Source: Nicotiana tabacum (lineage: Eukaryota > Streptophyta > Magnoliopsida > Solanales > Solanaceae). From it: a stretch of DNA of 64,000 nucleotides. The DNA lies in NCBI RefSeq assembly GCF_000715075.1, contig NC_134081.1, positions 108,364,108 through 108,428,107 of the forward strand, in the 5' to 3' direction. The notes beneath the pieces are model-generated. The model was not told where the DNA came from. It ran no database searches and worked only from the letters and a program-made list of their open reading frames with translations. This document shows, piece by piece, positions 1-11,034 of the stretch. The translations under genes and the position numbers were made by a program. Numbering within the stretch: the first letter of the stretch is position 1; each line of letters starts with the position of its first letter.

Positions 1-359
1 CGACCCCGATATTAAAAAGTCAACCCCTAGTCAAACTTCCCAAAAATTCAACTTTCGGCATTTCAAACCTAATTCCTCTACGGACCTCCAAATTTTTTTC
101 CGGACACGCCCCTAAGCCCAAAATCACCATACAGAGATATTGGAATCATAAAATTTCAGATCCGAGGTCTTTTACACATAGTTCCACATTCGGTCAACTT
201 TTCTAACTTAAATTTACAATTATGAGACTAAGTGTCTCATTTCATTCCGGACCCGAACTAACTAACCCGGTAAGTCATAAAACAACTATAAATCATAAAT
301 TGAGTAGTAAATGGGGGAATGGGGTTATAATACTCAAAACGACCGAACGGGTCGTTACA
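1..359 (-). repeat. TKY-1 3' LTR, first 359 bp only (cut by window edge)
   Basis: On the minus strand the LTR starts TGTAACGACCC at 359. It is preceded by a purine-rich tract (372-360, AAGATGGGGAGAA), the expected polypurine tract next to a 3' LTR. The segment matches 28043-28413 of the 5' LTR with scattered substitutions and one short indel near 270. The first 20 nt can form a stem AACGACC/GGTCGTT. The rest of the LTR lies before position 1. Confidence 0.9.
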
Positions 360-2880
360 TTCTCCCCATCTTAAACAAATGTTCGTCCTCGAACGGGTTT
401 AGAATAATACCTGGAGTCTCAAATAAGTGTGCATATTTGCTCCACATCTCCTGATCAATCTCCCAAGTAGCGTCTCCGGCTAGCTAGCCTCTCGACTGCA
501 CCTTCACTGATGCTATTCTCTTTGACCTCAGTTTTCTAACCTGCCGGTCTAAAATAACCACCGGCTCAACATCATAAGTCAAATTACCGCCCAGCTGTAC
601 TGCACTGAAATCCAGAATATGAGACGGATCCCCGACATATTTTCGGAGCATGGATACGTGGAACACTGGATGAACACCTGATAGACTAGGTGGCAAAGCA
701 AGTTCATAAGCCACCTCTCCAATCTTCTTAAGTATTTCAAAAGGCCCAATATACCGAGGGCTCAACTTGCCCTTCCTCCCGAACCTCAACACACCCTTCA
801 TGGGTGAAATCTTGAGCAGAACCTTCTCCCTAACCATGTGAACTACATCACGAACCTTCCTACCGGCATAACTCTTATGTCTAGACTGTGCCGTGCGAAG
901 CCATTCCTGAATCGTTTTGACCTTCTCTAAAGCATCCTGAATCAAGTCGGCACCCAATAGCCTAGCCTCACCCGACTCAAACCAACCAACCGGAGATCGA
1001 CACCGTCTCCTATATAATGCCTCATACGGAGCCATCTGTATACTAGACTAGTAGCTGTTATTGTAAGCAAACTCCGCAAGTGACAGAAATATATCCCAAG
1101 AACCTCCAAAATCAATGACACAAGCACGTAGCATATCCTCCAATATCTGAATAGTGAGCTCGGACTGCCCGTCTGTCTGAGGGTGAAGTGTTGTACTCAA
1201 CTGAACTTGTGTGCCCAATTCTCGCAGCACTGCTCTCCAAAACTGTGATGTAAACTGCTTTCCCCGATCTGAAATGATGGACAGTGGCACACAGTGTAGG
1301 CGAACAATCTTGCGGATATAAATCTCAGCCAACCGCTCTGAAGAATAATTAGTACCAACTGGAATAAAATGCGCGGATTTGGTCAACCGATCTACAATCA
1401 CCCAAACCACATCAAACTTCCTCAATGTCCGTGGAAGCCCAACTATGAAGTCCATAGTAATACGCTCCCATTTCCACTCCAGAATTTCAAGTCTCTATAG
1501 TAATCCGCCCGGTCTCCGATGCTCGTACTTTACCTGTTGACAATTTAGACACCGAGCTACAAACCCAATTATATCTTTCTTTATTTGCCTCCACCAATAG
1601 TGCTGCCTAAAATCCTGATACATCTTTACGGCACCTGGATGAATGGAGTACCGTGAACTGTGAGCTTCCTGGAGAATTAACTCATGCAAACCATCAACAT
1701 TAAGCACACATAACTCTGACCTGCATCAGTAATACACCGCCATCTCTAATAGTGACTTTCTTGGCATCACTATGCTGAACCATGTCCTTAAGGACAAGCA
1801 GATGTGGATCATCATACTGGCTCTCTCTGATGCGATCATATAAAGAAGACCGAGAAACCACACAAGACAAAACTCAATTCGTCTCGGAAACATCCAATCA
1901 AACAAACTAGTTGGCCAAGGCCTGAAAATCCAAGGCTAAAGGACTCTCTGCTACCGGTAAGTATGCTAAGCTTCCCAAACTCTCCGCCTTATGACTCAAG
2001 GCATATGCCACCACATTAGCCTTTTCGGGATGATAGAGAATAGTAATGTCATAATCCTTAAGCAACTTTAACCACCTCCGCTGCCGCAAATTAAGATCCT
2101 TCTGTTTAAACAAATGTTCTAGACTCTGATGGTCGGTATATACCTCACACTGGACACCGTACAAGTAATGCCACCAAATTTTTAGGGCATGAACAATAGT
2201 GGCTAACTCAAGATCGTAGACTGGATAATTCTTCTCATGTACCTTTAACTGTCTGGACGCATAGGCAATCACCCTACCGTCTTGCATCAGCACTGCGCCG
2301 AGACCAATACGCGACGCGTCACAATACACAGTATAAGACTCTGAACCTGTAGGCAACACCAATACTGGAGCTGTAGTCAAAGTTGTTTTGAGCTTCTGAA
2401 AGCTCTCTTCACACTCATCCGACCACCTGAACGGAGCACCTTTCTAGGTCAATTTAGTCATAGGTGATGCAATAGACAAGAATCCCTTCACAAAGCGATG
2501 ATAATAACCGGCCAAGCCGAGAAAACTCCGAATCTCAGTAACTGAAGATGGCCCAGGACAACTCTCAACTGCCTCTATTTTCTTTGGATCCACCTTAATT
2601 CATTCACTGGACACTATATGTCCCAAGAATGCCACTGAATTAAGCCAGAACTCACACTTAGAGAATTTGGCATAAAGTCTCTCCTCTCCAGCCTCTATAA
2701 TACAATACCCAAGTGTTGTGCATGCTCCTCCTGGCTACGTGAGTACACAAGAATATCATCAATAAATACTACGACAAATAAATCAAGATATGGCTGGAAA
2801 ATACTATTCATCAAATGCATAAATGCTGCTAGGGCATTGGTTAGCCCAAATGACATCACAAGAAATTTATAGTGGCCATA
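355..2880 (-). pseudogene. TKY-1 pol, 3' half: RT C-terminal part, RNase H, integrase, chromodomain-like tail
   Basis: The RT fragment (2880-2695) keeps VMSFGLTNA and the catalytic FIDD box. RNase H (2380-1907) keeps CDAS, DLELA and YTDH, but the usual fourth aspartate in the ADALS motif is a tyrosine (AYALS). Integrase follows: an HHCC zinc finger (1707-1495, ending CLNCQQ), then the catalytic core (1455-1048) with the DDE residues in MDFIVG, ISDRGKQ and ILEDM all present. The C-terminal domain with the SPRYIGPFE motif (1035-484) comes next. After a TAG at about 484 the same frame continues through ATWEIDQEM and YAHLFE, a chromodomain-like tail, to a TAA at 357-355 inside the LTR start. The integrase parts share one frame and are separated only by stops, while RNase H is in another frame. 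It encoded the replication and insertion enzymes of TKY-1 and is nonfunctional now. Confidence 0.88.
360..372 (-). promoter_or_regulatory. TKY-1 polypurine tract
   Basis: Minus strand reads AAGATGGGGAGAA immediately before the LTR start TGTAACGACCC. In this family it primes plus-strand DNA synthesis. It lies inside the last pol codons. A hairpin, GTTCGAGGACGAAC at 394-381, sits 21 nt upstream of the LTR. Confidence 0.75.
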
Positions 2881-2885
2881 ACGAG
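2881..2885. other. Target-site duplication of OGR-1, left copy (acgag)
   Basis: The 5-bp acgag here is repeated at 22916-22920, exactly outside the TG...CA ends of OGR-1. Both copies fall in the TKY-1 RT codons for the TR of TRYGHY, so removing the insertion and one copy restores RT continuity. Confidence 0.93.
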
Positions 2886-5800
2886 TGTCGTTCCCCTCTT
2901 GCTCGTGAAATCGGGCTTTGACATGCGACAACTCTTTTAAAAGAAGGGGTTAAAAGAGAGAGTCGCCACCTAACGGGTTTGAGGTGCGTTAGGGCACCTA
3001 TTTGCAGATAACTCTGGTTTAACCAGTTTGCGTCACCAAAGATCGGGTAAGGGCTCAAATTACCTCAAGGAGAAAGTGTTAGGCATTTCTCGAGGTCCGC
3101 AACTGTGGGTCCCGGCCGAACTCGAAATATATGAATTAGTCAAAAACAAGAGGGAAAGACAAGAAGTTTGGGCAATTATTATCAAAAGTCTACAAAGAAA
3201 CACAAATAATTGACTTTAAGATGGGGGGTGGGGGGAGGGGGGGTCCTAAGTTTTTTAGCCTAAAGGATCACCCCGTGCAACATAAATAATACTTCGTAAC
3301 TCCCTCGAGGTGGGGTGTTACTCGTATTATTCAGCTGGCACAGACTATCATCTCCTACTACCCGATTACTATCTTTAAGTTTTTACCTAAAATGCACTAG
3401 TTGATTCTAAACCGTTCCCTTTACGTGCACTACCCGTCCCATGCCTATGGCCTAAGAGGCGTTTGGACCTCTATTTTGGATGGTTTCTAGACTTAGCTTA
3501 GGCTGCTCAAAAATGATAAAACTAGGCGACATACAAAAATAAGTTAGACTTCATGTAATAGAAATTAATGGCTCAAGCTAGCCTCAACACGTAGATAACA
3601 AATGCACGCGAACAAATTTTCACATTAAACGTTAGACAATCTCAGGATTGAGGCAAATTAAAGTCGTTAGGCCCTATATGCAAGGTTTCTATGTGACATG
3701 GATTCAAACGTGCAGGCAGTTTCAAAGCAAGATGCCATTTTAGATACAATTTTAAGCGACTATACAGTTTATGTTGATTACAGATTATAAGTGATTAAAC
3801 CTATAGATATGATATCTAGGTGATTTACACAGTAGTTGGCAGTGATAACTATTGAAGATACTCAGAATTACTGAGTTTGATCCTTTAGGCATGCTTTCTA
3901 ATAGTGGCAACGAAACAATGTTAAAAGTTCAATATTAACACTTAAAAGCGAGTGGTATTACCCTATAGACACGATTTCTAATGATTAAGGATTGAAATTG
4001 ATTTTTTTATACTTAACTCCTATAGGCATGTCTCCTAGGTGGATAGTATAATAGCGAATTAACCAATTAAAACCCTATAGGCATGATTTCTAAATACAGA
4101 TTTTATAGAACATAAGCTAACATAGCCATATAGTCATAGTATCTAATGAATATGTTGCAGTTATGTAAATTGAAAGATTGGTCATTGACACTTTATTTCC
4201 TATGGGCATGGTATCTAATAACACATAGGAGCTGAACATGTTGAGTAAATTAGACACTTATAGGCAGGATTTCTACCCGTTCATGCAAATATTAGAGTAA
4301 ACCCATTTTCCCAATTTTACTAACACCCCAATTGTTATTACAGCATTATTATAGGCCCAATGAATGAATCAAATTACAAAGTTACACAATCACTATAGTG
4401 GACCTAAGACAGGCCCAAAGTAAACCCAGCCTGGCCAGACCTTCAAATTTTGTATCCATACAGGTTTTACCACAGCCCAAAAGTCATAGCCAATCAAACC
4501 CAGAAAACAATCTTTCATTTACACAAAATAGTCAAAACCGAGTAACCACATCTGATCAACAACCATTTACACAAACCAATGGGTTCATTCAGTAGGTCAA
4601 AAGGGAGGCAGAATTGAGCAATTGGGACAAAGTGTCCACAGAACCTTAGACCCTAGTGTGTCAGAGTTCCCAAGGGTTTCAAGAACCCAGGGCAGTGCTC
4701 ACACTAGGGAGGTTAATAGAGAAGATTTAGGGGGCCTTGGCTTTCAGCCGGCCCTGAATTAGACTCATAACAAGAAACAATCAAGAAATAGTAATAAAGT
4801 AATAGGGTTGGAAAAGCATTTGCACTCACTTTAAGATAATCACATAATGAACATGAACTCGAGAAGAAAACTAATACATTGGGGAAGAGTTACATATGAT
4901 AAGAAACAAGGATCCTAGGATTGCAAAGTTAACAGGCAAGGACATTAGACTAGTAAAACCTATTAATACAACCAGTTTAGAATTTAAGGGATCAGATTAT
5001 ACCAAAATCAGGATTAAATAGTATAATACAAATGGGATTAGGTACCATAGAGGACATCGTCAAGGACGAAAGTATAATAGGTTATTAGAGGTACATAATT
5101 GGATATGGCAAGAACACATAGAGTGACAATCATATTCGTAGGGGCACACTATACATTTAGAATGAAGGTCTTAAACAAACTGAGGCATATTAATGACAAA
5201 AACTGATCACTAGAGATTCAGAATTAGGCAGAACACATGGATTAAGCCATATTATCAAGGCAGAACATTCAGATTATCAACAATCACCAAGCTAAACATG
5301 CTTCAATCTGTCCAAATTAACTAAGCTAGGTGTAAAGACATTACTAGGCTAGTAATTATAGGCAGAATTAGACATGAAAAGAATCAAGGGAATATATGAA
5401 GTCATGCAATTTCATAAAACATACTAACATAATGGAATAAACATTGCGAAGGTTTAGAAACTAACCAGTGATTATTCAATAAACAAGAAAGAACATCAAA
5501 TAGGACCCAAAGTCTGAAATGTGTCAAGTTCCCAAGGGTTTCAAGAACCCAGGGCAATGCTCACACCAAGAGAGGTAGAAAAAATAGAAATCCGGTAGCC
5601 TTGGCTTTCAGTCGGCCAAGAGCCCAAAACAGAACAAGATACTCAATGAGCACAGAATAAAGCTTCAGTTTTAGTGGAAAATAGTCATTGAATTCCTTCA
5701 AAAGGGGGAAGGGGAATGTGTTTTTATAGTAGTAGAAATTGAACAAACAAACAAGGAAATATAATCAATCAGACATAAAAATAAGGAAAGAAGAGCATGT

Positions 5801-6966
5801 AGAATCAATTAGAACCAATTTAGGAGAAAATCGGGCTAAACCCTAGTTTTTAGGGAAAAAAAATATCAACGAAATATACACAAAAACTGTAGCACGGGAT
5901 GAATATAGACATAATAACACTTAAAACCGGAGAATCGAACCAATTTTGGTTCGATTTGAAGAGATCTGAAAACCCTAGCTTTAGGGTAAGTAAGAATCAA
6001 TAGAATATAAACAAATATTTGGACTCACAGTAGCATAGGATGAACATAGACGGAATAACATTCCATAATCATGGATTAGAACCATTTTTGGTTCGATTTT
6101 GATGAGATCTGCTTTCCATGTTTAGGAAAGTACTATAGGAGAGTAGCCAGTACCAGAAGGGGGTCGAGTATGGTAAGCAAAAGCAATGGAATCCCATATT
6201 AGGTGGGATTACGAGAAGATTTAGGGGGCGTCGACTAGGGTTCTTTAGGAGGGAGAAGGGAGGTGAGGGGATGCAGAGGCGGCGGATAAGGGGGAATGAG
6301 ATTAGGGTTAGGGGTTTGGGTAGTTAAAGGGGAGGGTTTGATATGGGCTGTAGATCTCAGAGATCAACGTCCATGATTAAAGGGGAGTTGGGTCGGGTTA
6401 TTAGAAACGGGTCGCGACCGGGTTGTGGGTAATGGGGTTATAGGTTTGGGCTGGGGTTATTTGGGCTAGTGTATTAGGTTCCATGGGCCAATATTTGATC
6501 CGAAAAAATAGGTTTAGGAATTTAGGCTAGTTTTAAAATACCCAATAGGTAACAAAATAATTTAAAAATGTAATTAATAAATAACAAAAATATTGTCTGT
6601 GCACTAAAATGATTAATAATAATTACTTAACATTATAAAAATATAAAAAATTATTTTCTGCATAAATAATGTAATTATACATGAATATAGGCTATTATTG
6701 CAAAATGTGCGATTAGCCTAAAAATGCAAATGTAATTATGAAAAATGCAGTAAAATATTTAAAAACATACATGTTGGTGTAAATGATAATTATTGGATAT
6801 TTATTTAATAAAATGCAGAAAGAAACTAATTTAAAGACTTAAAAAAATATGGAAAATTATGAAAAATTGTTGTATAGGTTTATAAACTAATTGATGATGC
6901 AAATATACTATTTTGAAAGTATATATATATTTGTTTGAAAAATGAGGGAAACATTGGGTATCAACA
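2886..6966 (-). repeat. OGR-1 3' LTR (4081 bp)
   Basis: Aligned by eye with 18994-22915. It holds 173 bp (about 2963-3135) that the other LTR lacks. Internal structure includes about ten spaced copies of a CCTATAGGCATGATTTCTAA-like motif (3667-4280), an internally duplicated block of about 100 bp (4665-4770 and 5520-5620) containing the small hairpin GGGTTTCAAGAACCC, and telomere-box-like AAACCCTAG sites facing TTTAGGG (5835-5860, 5968-5990). The end of the LTR at 6500-6966 is very AT-rich. Short ORFs in it are not credible genes. Confidence 0.93.
3667..4280. repeat. Dispersed motif array CCTATAGGCATGATTTCTAA in the OGR-1 3' LTR
   Basis: Degenerate copies of a roughly 20-bp motif (core CTATAGGCAT, then CTAA or CTAGG) occur near 3670, 3801, 3883, 3961, 4017, 4072, 4120, 4199 and 4257, separated by 45-130 bp of unrelated sequence. 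The same series recurs in the other LTR at about 19600-20215. The spacing is irregular, so this is not a simple tandem repeat. Its role is unknown; a protein-binding array is one possibility. Confidence 0.7.
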
Positions 6967-6983
6967 GTTGCCTCTTTTTACCC
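6967..6983 (-). promoter_or_regulatory. OGR-1 polypurine tract
   Basis: Minus strand reads GGGTAAAAAGAGGCAAC directly before the 3' LTR start TGTTGATACCC. The position and purine content match the plus-strand primer of a retrotransposon. Confidence 0.7.
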
Positions 6984-7439
6984 GAGAATGATGAAAGAGT
7001 TGTCTGGTAAAGAAATGATGACCGATTTTGACCGAATGGGGTGATTTGAAAGAATGAAGGCCGAACTACGGTTTCTGAGTTGCCTACATATCCCTGGTTT
7101 TATGAGAATCAGGTCGTGTATAGTTCTGGATCCAGCAATGAACTGAGCCGATGGAGTTGTTGCAGGAATGGACAGGTTCTTCTAGATAGGACGACATCAG
7201 AGTTGTGAATGAATGTACCTTGGAACGGTTATGGGTATTTGAATGCTCATCAAGTGGAAATGGGTAACAGATGGTAGTTGGCTGTATTTGAGGTAATTAC
7301 AGGGTGTGAATATTGAACGGAAACTGGAGCGAAGATTGATCCCGTTGGGAGAATGGTTACCTCCTGGATTACCTGCAAAACTTAAATATAATGCAAGCAG
7401 GCATATATTGCGATAATTTAAACATGATGCAAATTCCCT
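6984..7439 (-). other. OGR-1 3' untranslated region, part next to the 3' LTR
   Basis: No coding potential was recognised. At 7078-7130 it contains a block (CTACATATCCC, then GAATC.GGTCG and ATAGTTC) that recurs at 9053-9107 at the other end of the 3' UTR. Short ORFs here do not match any family I know. Confidence 0.6.
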
Positions 7440-7700
7440 TTTGACCATTAAAGTTGTCTTTGGACGATGGGGATGATGTCCTTAGACCATGATGTCCCGG
7501 GCCATGAATTGTGTGATAAGGGATTCGCATGCCATAAAATGATGTTCTCGGGCCATGAAAATGGTGCCTCTGAACTATGACGCCTTTGAATAATGATGTG
7601 CGATATTGAGAGATCCTCAGGCCATTGCATGGTGTCTTCTAGCTATGAGGATGATACCTTCGAATTATGATGCCTTCGGACAAAAATGGCGATATTTCAG
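7440..7700. repeat. Degenerate tandem repeats in the OGR-1 3' UTR
   Basis: A loose series of roughly 30-bp units sharing ATGATG, CCTT/CCTC and GGGCCATGA (for example near 7468, 7492, 7540, 7565, 7595 and 7615). Copies are strongly diverged. It lies next to the well-ordered array at 7740-8490 and is probably an older array of the same untranslated region. Confidence 0.55.
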
Positions 7701-7739
7701 CCCATGAGATGCAAAGACATGATGTTTGGTTATGCGAAG

Positions 7740-8490
7740 CGAAACAAGCCAGAGCTTAGTCTTGTGTAAGATCGGGGCAGAGCTTAGCCTGGGGTGGAGA
7801 ATACTGCTAGATTTCAAGTAGCATAGCATTTGGGGTTACGCAAGGAAAGGCAGAGCTTAGCCTTATGCGACTAGGGAGGCAATTCTTAGCCTCATACGAA
7901 GTGGGAGACGATGATTGGTCTTATTCAATTGAGGAGCCAGGGCTTAGCCTCATGCAGGATGGGAGACAATGCTTAATCTCATGCAGGGGAAGTCAGTGCT
8001 TAGCCTTATGCAATTGAGGAGGCAGGGCTTAGCCTCATGCAAAGGTGGAGACAATGCTTAGTCTCATGCAGGGGAAGGCAGTGCTTAGCCTTATGCAATT
8101 AAGGAGGCAGGGCTTAGCCTCATGCAAAAATGGAGACAATGCTTAGTCTCATGCAGGGAAGGCAGTGCTTAGCCTTATGCGATTAAGAAGGTATGGCTTA
8201 GCCTCATGCAAAAAAAGAGACAATGCTTAGTCTCATGCAGGGGAAGGCAGTGCTTAGCCTTATGCAATTGAGGAGGCAGGGCTTAACCTCATGCAAAGGT
8301 GGAGACAATGCTTAGTCTCATGCAGGGGAAGGCAGTGCTTAGCCTTATGCAATTGAGGAGGCAGGGCTTAACCTCATGCAAAGGTAGAGACAATGCTTAG
8401 TCTCATGTAGGGGAACGCAGTGCTTAGCCTTATGCAATTAAGGAGGAGGGTCTTATCCTCATGCAAGATGGAGACAATGCTTAGTCTCAT
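7740..8490. repeat. 85-bp higher-order tandem array in the OGR-1 3' UTR
   Basis: The unit is three subrepeats of about 28 bp, each with the core (T/G)GCTTAGCCT.ATGCA: a CAGTGCTTAGCCTTATGC type, a GGCTTAGCCTCATGCA type and an AATGCTTAGTCTCATGCA type. The start of the first type recurs at 7994, 8079, 8163, 8248, 8333 and 8418, that is at steps of 85, 84, 85, 85 and 85 bp. Upstream copies (7740-7990) are less regular. Tandem arrays in the 3' UTR of Tat/Ogre elements are known and can seed satellite DNA. Confidence 0.93.
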
Positions 8491-8495
8491 TCAAT

Positions 8496-9131
8496 GAACA
8501 GATAATAAGTAGTAGCAGAGTATTTCTTTGCTGGAAATGTGTTTGCGCTTAGCAGCTTTGTTGTTATGAAGACAGTGATTCTGAGGTGTGCCCGAATTTG
8601 AGAATATTTCTTATTCCTGCATCCAAAGGACAATCGTGAGTTTTACGGGAGAAGGTTGGTTCATGCCTCCGCCTGCCTGCTTTGCTTTGCTCTGTATCGA
8701 AGTCCTGCTTGAGTTACCACGGGTAGCATCTGGTTGTTTCATAAAAATAAAGTTTTCAAAAATGTGCGTGCATATGATGAATGTAGTTATTTAAAATACA
8801 TTAGTATGCAATATCAGATAAATTAGATGAACCAATGACTGCGACACTTTAGAGACATTGCGACTTCCTTAGAATTTTGAGGGTCCTCCTCAAAATTCTG
8901 CCCTAGTTTACTTAGGCGATTCTCTGACCGTTTTGCATATGATGACATTGGCTCGACTTGCTCCGAAATTTTGAGGGTCCTCATCTAAATTCTGCCCAAG
9001 TTTCTGGTTGTGGGGAAAATGAAAATTTTATTCAATTGTGACCGAACCCACAGGGCTACCTACATATCCCCTCGTAAACGGGAATCGGGTCGAGCATAGT
9101 TCAATTACATCAGATGAAAAATGCGAATATT
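8496..9131 (-). other. OGR-1 3' untranslated region next to pol
   Basis: No gene was seen. There is a direct repeat of about 38 bp sharing TTTTGAGGGTCCTC and AAATTCTGCCC (8873-8910 and 8965-9003), and the 9053-9107 block that recurs at 7078-7130. The pol stop codon is just beyond, at 9134-9132. Confidence 0.6.
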
Positions 9132-10195
9132 CTAAACATAATATCTTTTGACTGCATCTGAGTTGATATGCTCTAGCCAAATCTCTCCATCCATTTCTGC
9201 GAGTATGAGTGCTCCTCATGTTAGTACTCTGTGAACCATGTAGGGCCCTTGCCAATTGGGTGAAAATTTCCCTTTGGCTTTATCATGATGCGGGAAGATC
9301 CGCTTCAGCACCAGCTGCCCCGGTGCGAACTGTCTAGGTTTGGCCCTTTTGTTGAAAGCTCTGGATATCCTATTATGATAGAGTTGACCATGACACACTG
9401 TATTCATTCTTTTCCTGTAAATGAGAGTTAATTGTTCATAACGGCTTCTTATCTATTCTACATCACTGAGTTCAGCTTTAATTCTTAAAGGAGGAATTTC
9501 AACCTCGACAAGAATGACAGCTTCGGTACCGTAGACTAGCAAATAGGGAGTTTCCCCGGTTGATGTGCAGACTGTGGTACGGTACCACAATAAGGCAAAC
9601 GGTAACTTCTCGTTCCATTGCTTGTGGTTGTCTACCATCTTCCTTAGTATTTTCTTGATATTCTTGTTTGCGGCCTCCACGACTCCATTCATTTGAGGCA
9701 TGTATGCTGTGGAATTCTTGTGCTTGATTTTAAAGGTCTCGTACATAGCTTTTATTAGGTCACTGTTGAGATTGGTGGCATTGTTGGTGATGATGGATTC
9801 TGGAACCCCAAATCGGCAGACAATACGATCTCTGACAAAATCTGCGACAACTTTCTTGGTTACAACTTTGTATGATGCAGCTTCGACCCATTTTGTGAAA
9901 TAGTCTATGGCCACTAAAATGAACATGTGCTCGTTTGAAGAGGCAGGCTTGATTGGTCCAATGACGTCCATTCCCCCAAACAGCAAAATGCCAAGGTGCA
10001 CTCGTTGCATTGAGTTAATTTGGTAGCACTTGTATCATATATACGTGTATTTGGCACTAATGACATTTCTGGACATACCTGATGTAGTCTGTTTCTATAG
10101 TCATCCAAAAATAACCTACCCTCAGTATCTTCTTGGCTAAAACGAAATCATTCATGTGTGGTACGCAAGTTCCAGAGTGTATCTCTTCGAGTAGT
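9132..10195 (-). pseudogene. OGR-1 integrase domain of pol
   Basis: The zinc finger begins at EIHSGTC..H (about 10180) and reaches YVQKCH, where a stop at about 10056 replaces the residue before the last Cys. The core (10010-9453) has the first catalytic Asp in GMDVIGPI and the Glu in GVVEAANKN. The second catalytic Asp is Asn in IITNNATN (codon 9783-9785), so the enzyme would be inactive even without the stops. The C-terminal domain (9407-9216) has KFSPNWQGPY, and the frame is traceable to DAVKRYYV and a TAG at 9134-9132, the usual end of this polyprotein family. The core is in a different frame from the RNase H part. It would have inserted OGR-1 cDNA into the genome. Confidence 0.88.
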
Positions 10196-11028
10196 TTGTA
10201 AGCTTCCTTGACGTCAACACACCGTAATAACCCTAGGTCTGGAGTCTTTTTGTACAGAATTCCTCCACTTTGGAAGAAATGGTTGGACAATCTTCGGAGC
10301 GTGCATTTTTTAGTATGATTTGCATGCCCCGGGTACTCTCCTTCTGCCAAGTACTCCTTGATATTATGGAACCATGGATTCCCATCCGCTGCTTCTTCAA
10401 TATGAGCGCAGTAAGCTGGCTGATTATGAATCCTTAACGGAATGAGGTCGATAAAATTCTTGTCCGGATGATGTATCATGGAGGACAAAGTGGACAATGT
10501 GTCTGCGAACTCATTCTGGATTCTCGGGACATGTCTAAACTCTATCTTCGTGAACCTCTTCATCATCTCTTGCACATGATATAGATATGGTAATATCTTG
10601 GTATTCTTTGTAGCCCATTCTCCCTGCACCTGATGCACCAGAAGATCTGAATCACTAATTACCAGTAATTCCTGGATATTCATGTCAACATCCAAATTGA
10701 GCCCAAATATGCAAGCCTCATATTCTGCCATATTATTGGTGCACGAAAATCTGAGTTTCACTGATACCGGATAATGTTGACCTATTTTTGACACCAAAAC
10801 GGCTCCAATACCCACGCCTTTGAAGTTTACGGCTCTATCGAAAAACATTCTCCATCCGTCATAGGTTTCGGTGATATCTTCTCCTACGAATGATACTTCT
10901 TCATCAGGAAAATACGTTTTTAGTGGTTCGTATTCTCCTCCTACAGGATATTCCGCAAGATGATCCGCTAATGCTTGTCCCATAACTTCCTTCTGAGTCA
11001 CATAGACGATGTCGAATTCACTCAACAA
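10196..11028 (-). pseudogene. OGR-1 pol: connection and archaeal-type RNase H (aRNH)
   Basis: The frame 11028-10057 begins at LSEFDIVYVTQ, the end of the first RNase H, then an acidic linker. A second RNase H follows (about 10860-10480) of the type known as archaeal-like or plant-type RNase H. The four catalytic acids are visible: WRMFFD, MAEYEA, SDSDLL and FADTL. Having both RNase H domains is a hallmark of the Tat/Ogre lineage. The open frame then runs into the integrase zinc finger. It lies in the same frame as RT and the first RNase H, separated from the latter by a stop near 11030. Confidence 0.88.
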
Positions 11029-11034
11029 TATCTG

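Noticed and set aside
6296..6325. Telomere-like ATTAGGGTTAGGGGTTTGGG
   Set aside because: Only about two imperfect units, found identically in both Ogre LTRs; not an interstitial telomere.
7740..8490. CRISPR-like regular repeats
   Set aside because: Units are contiguous related subrepeats without unique spacers, in the 3' UTR of a plant retrotransposon.
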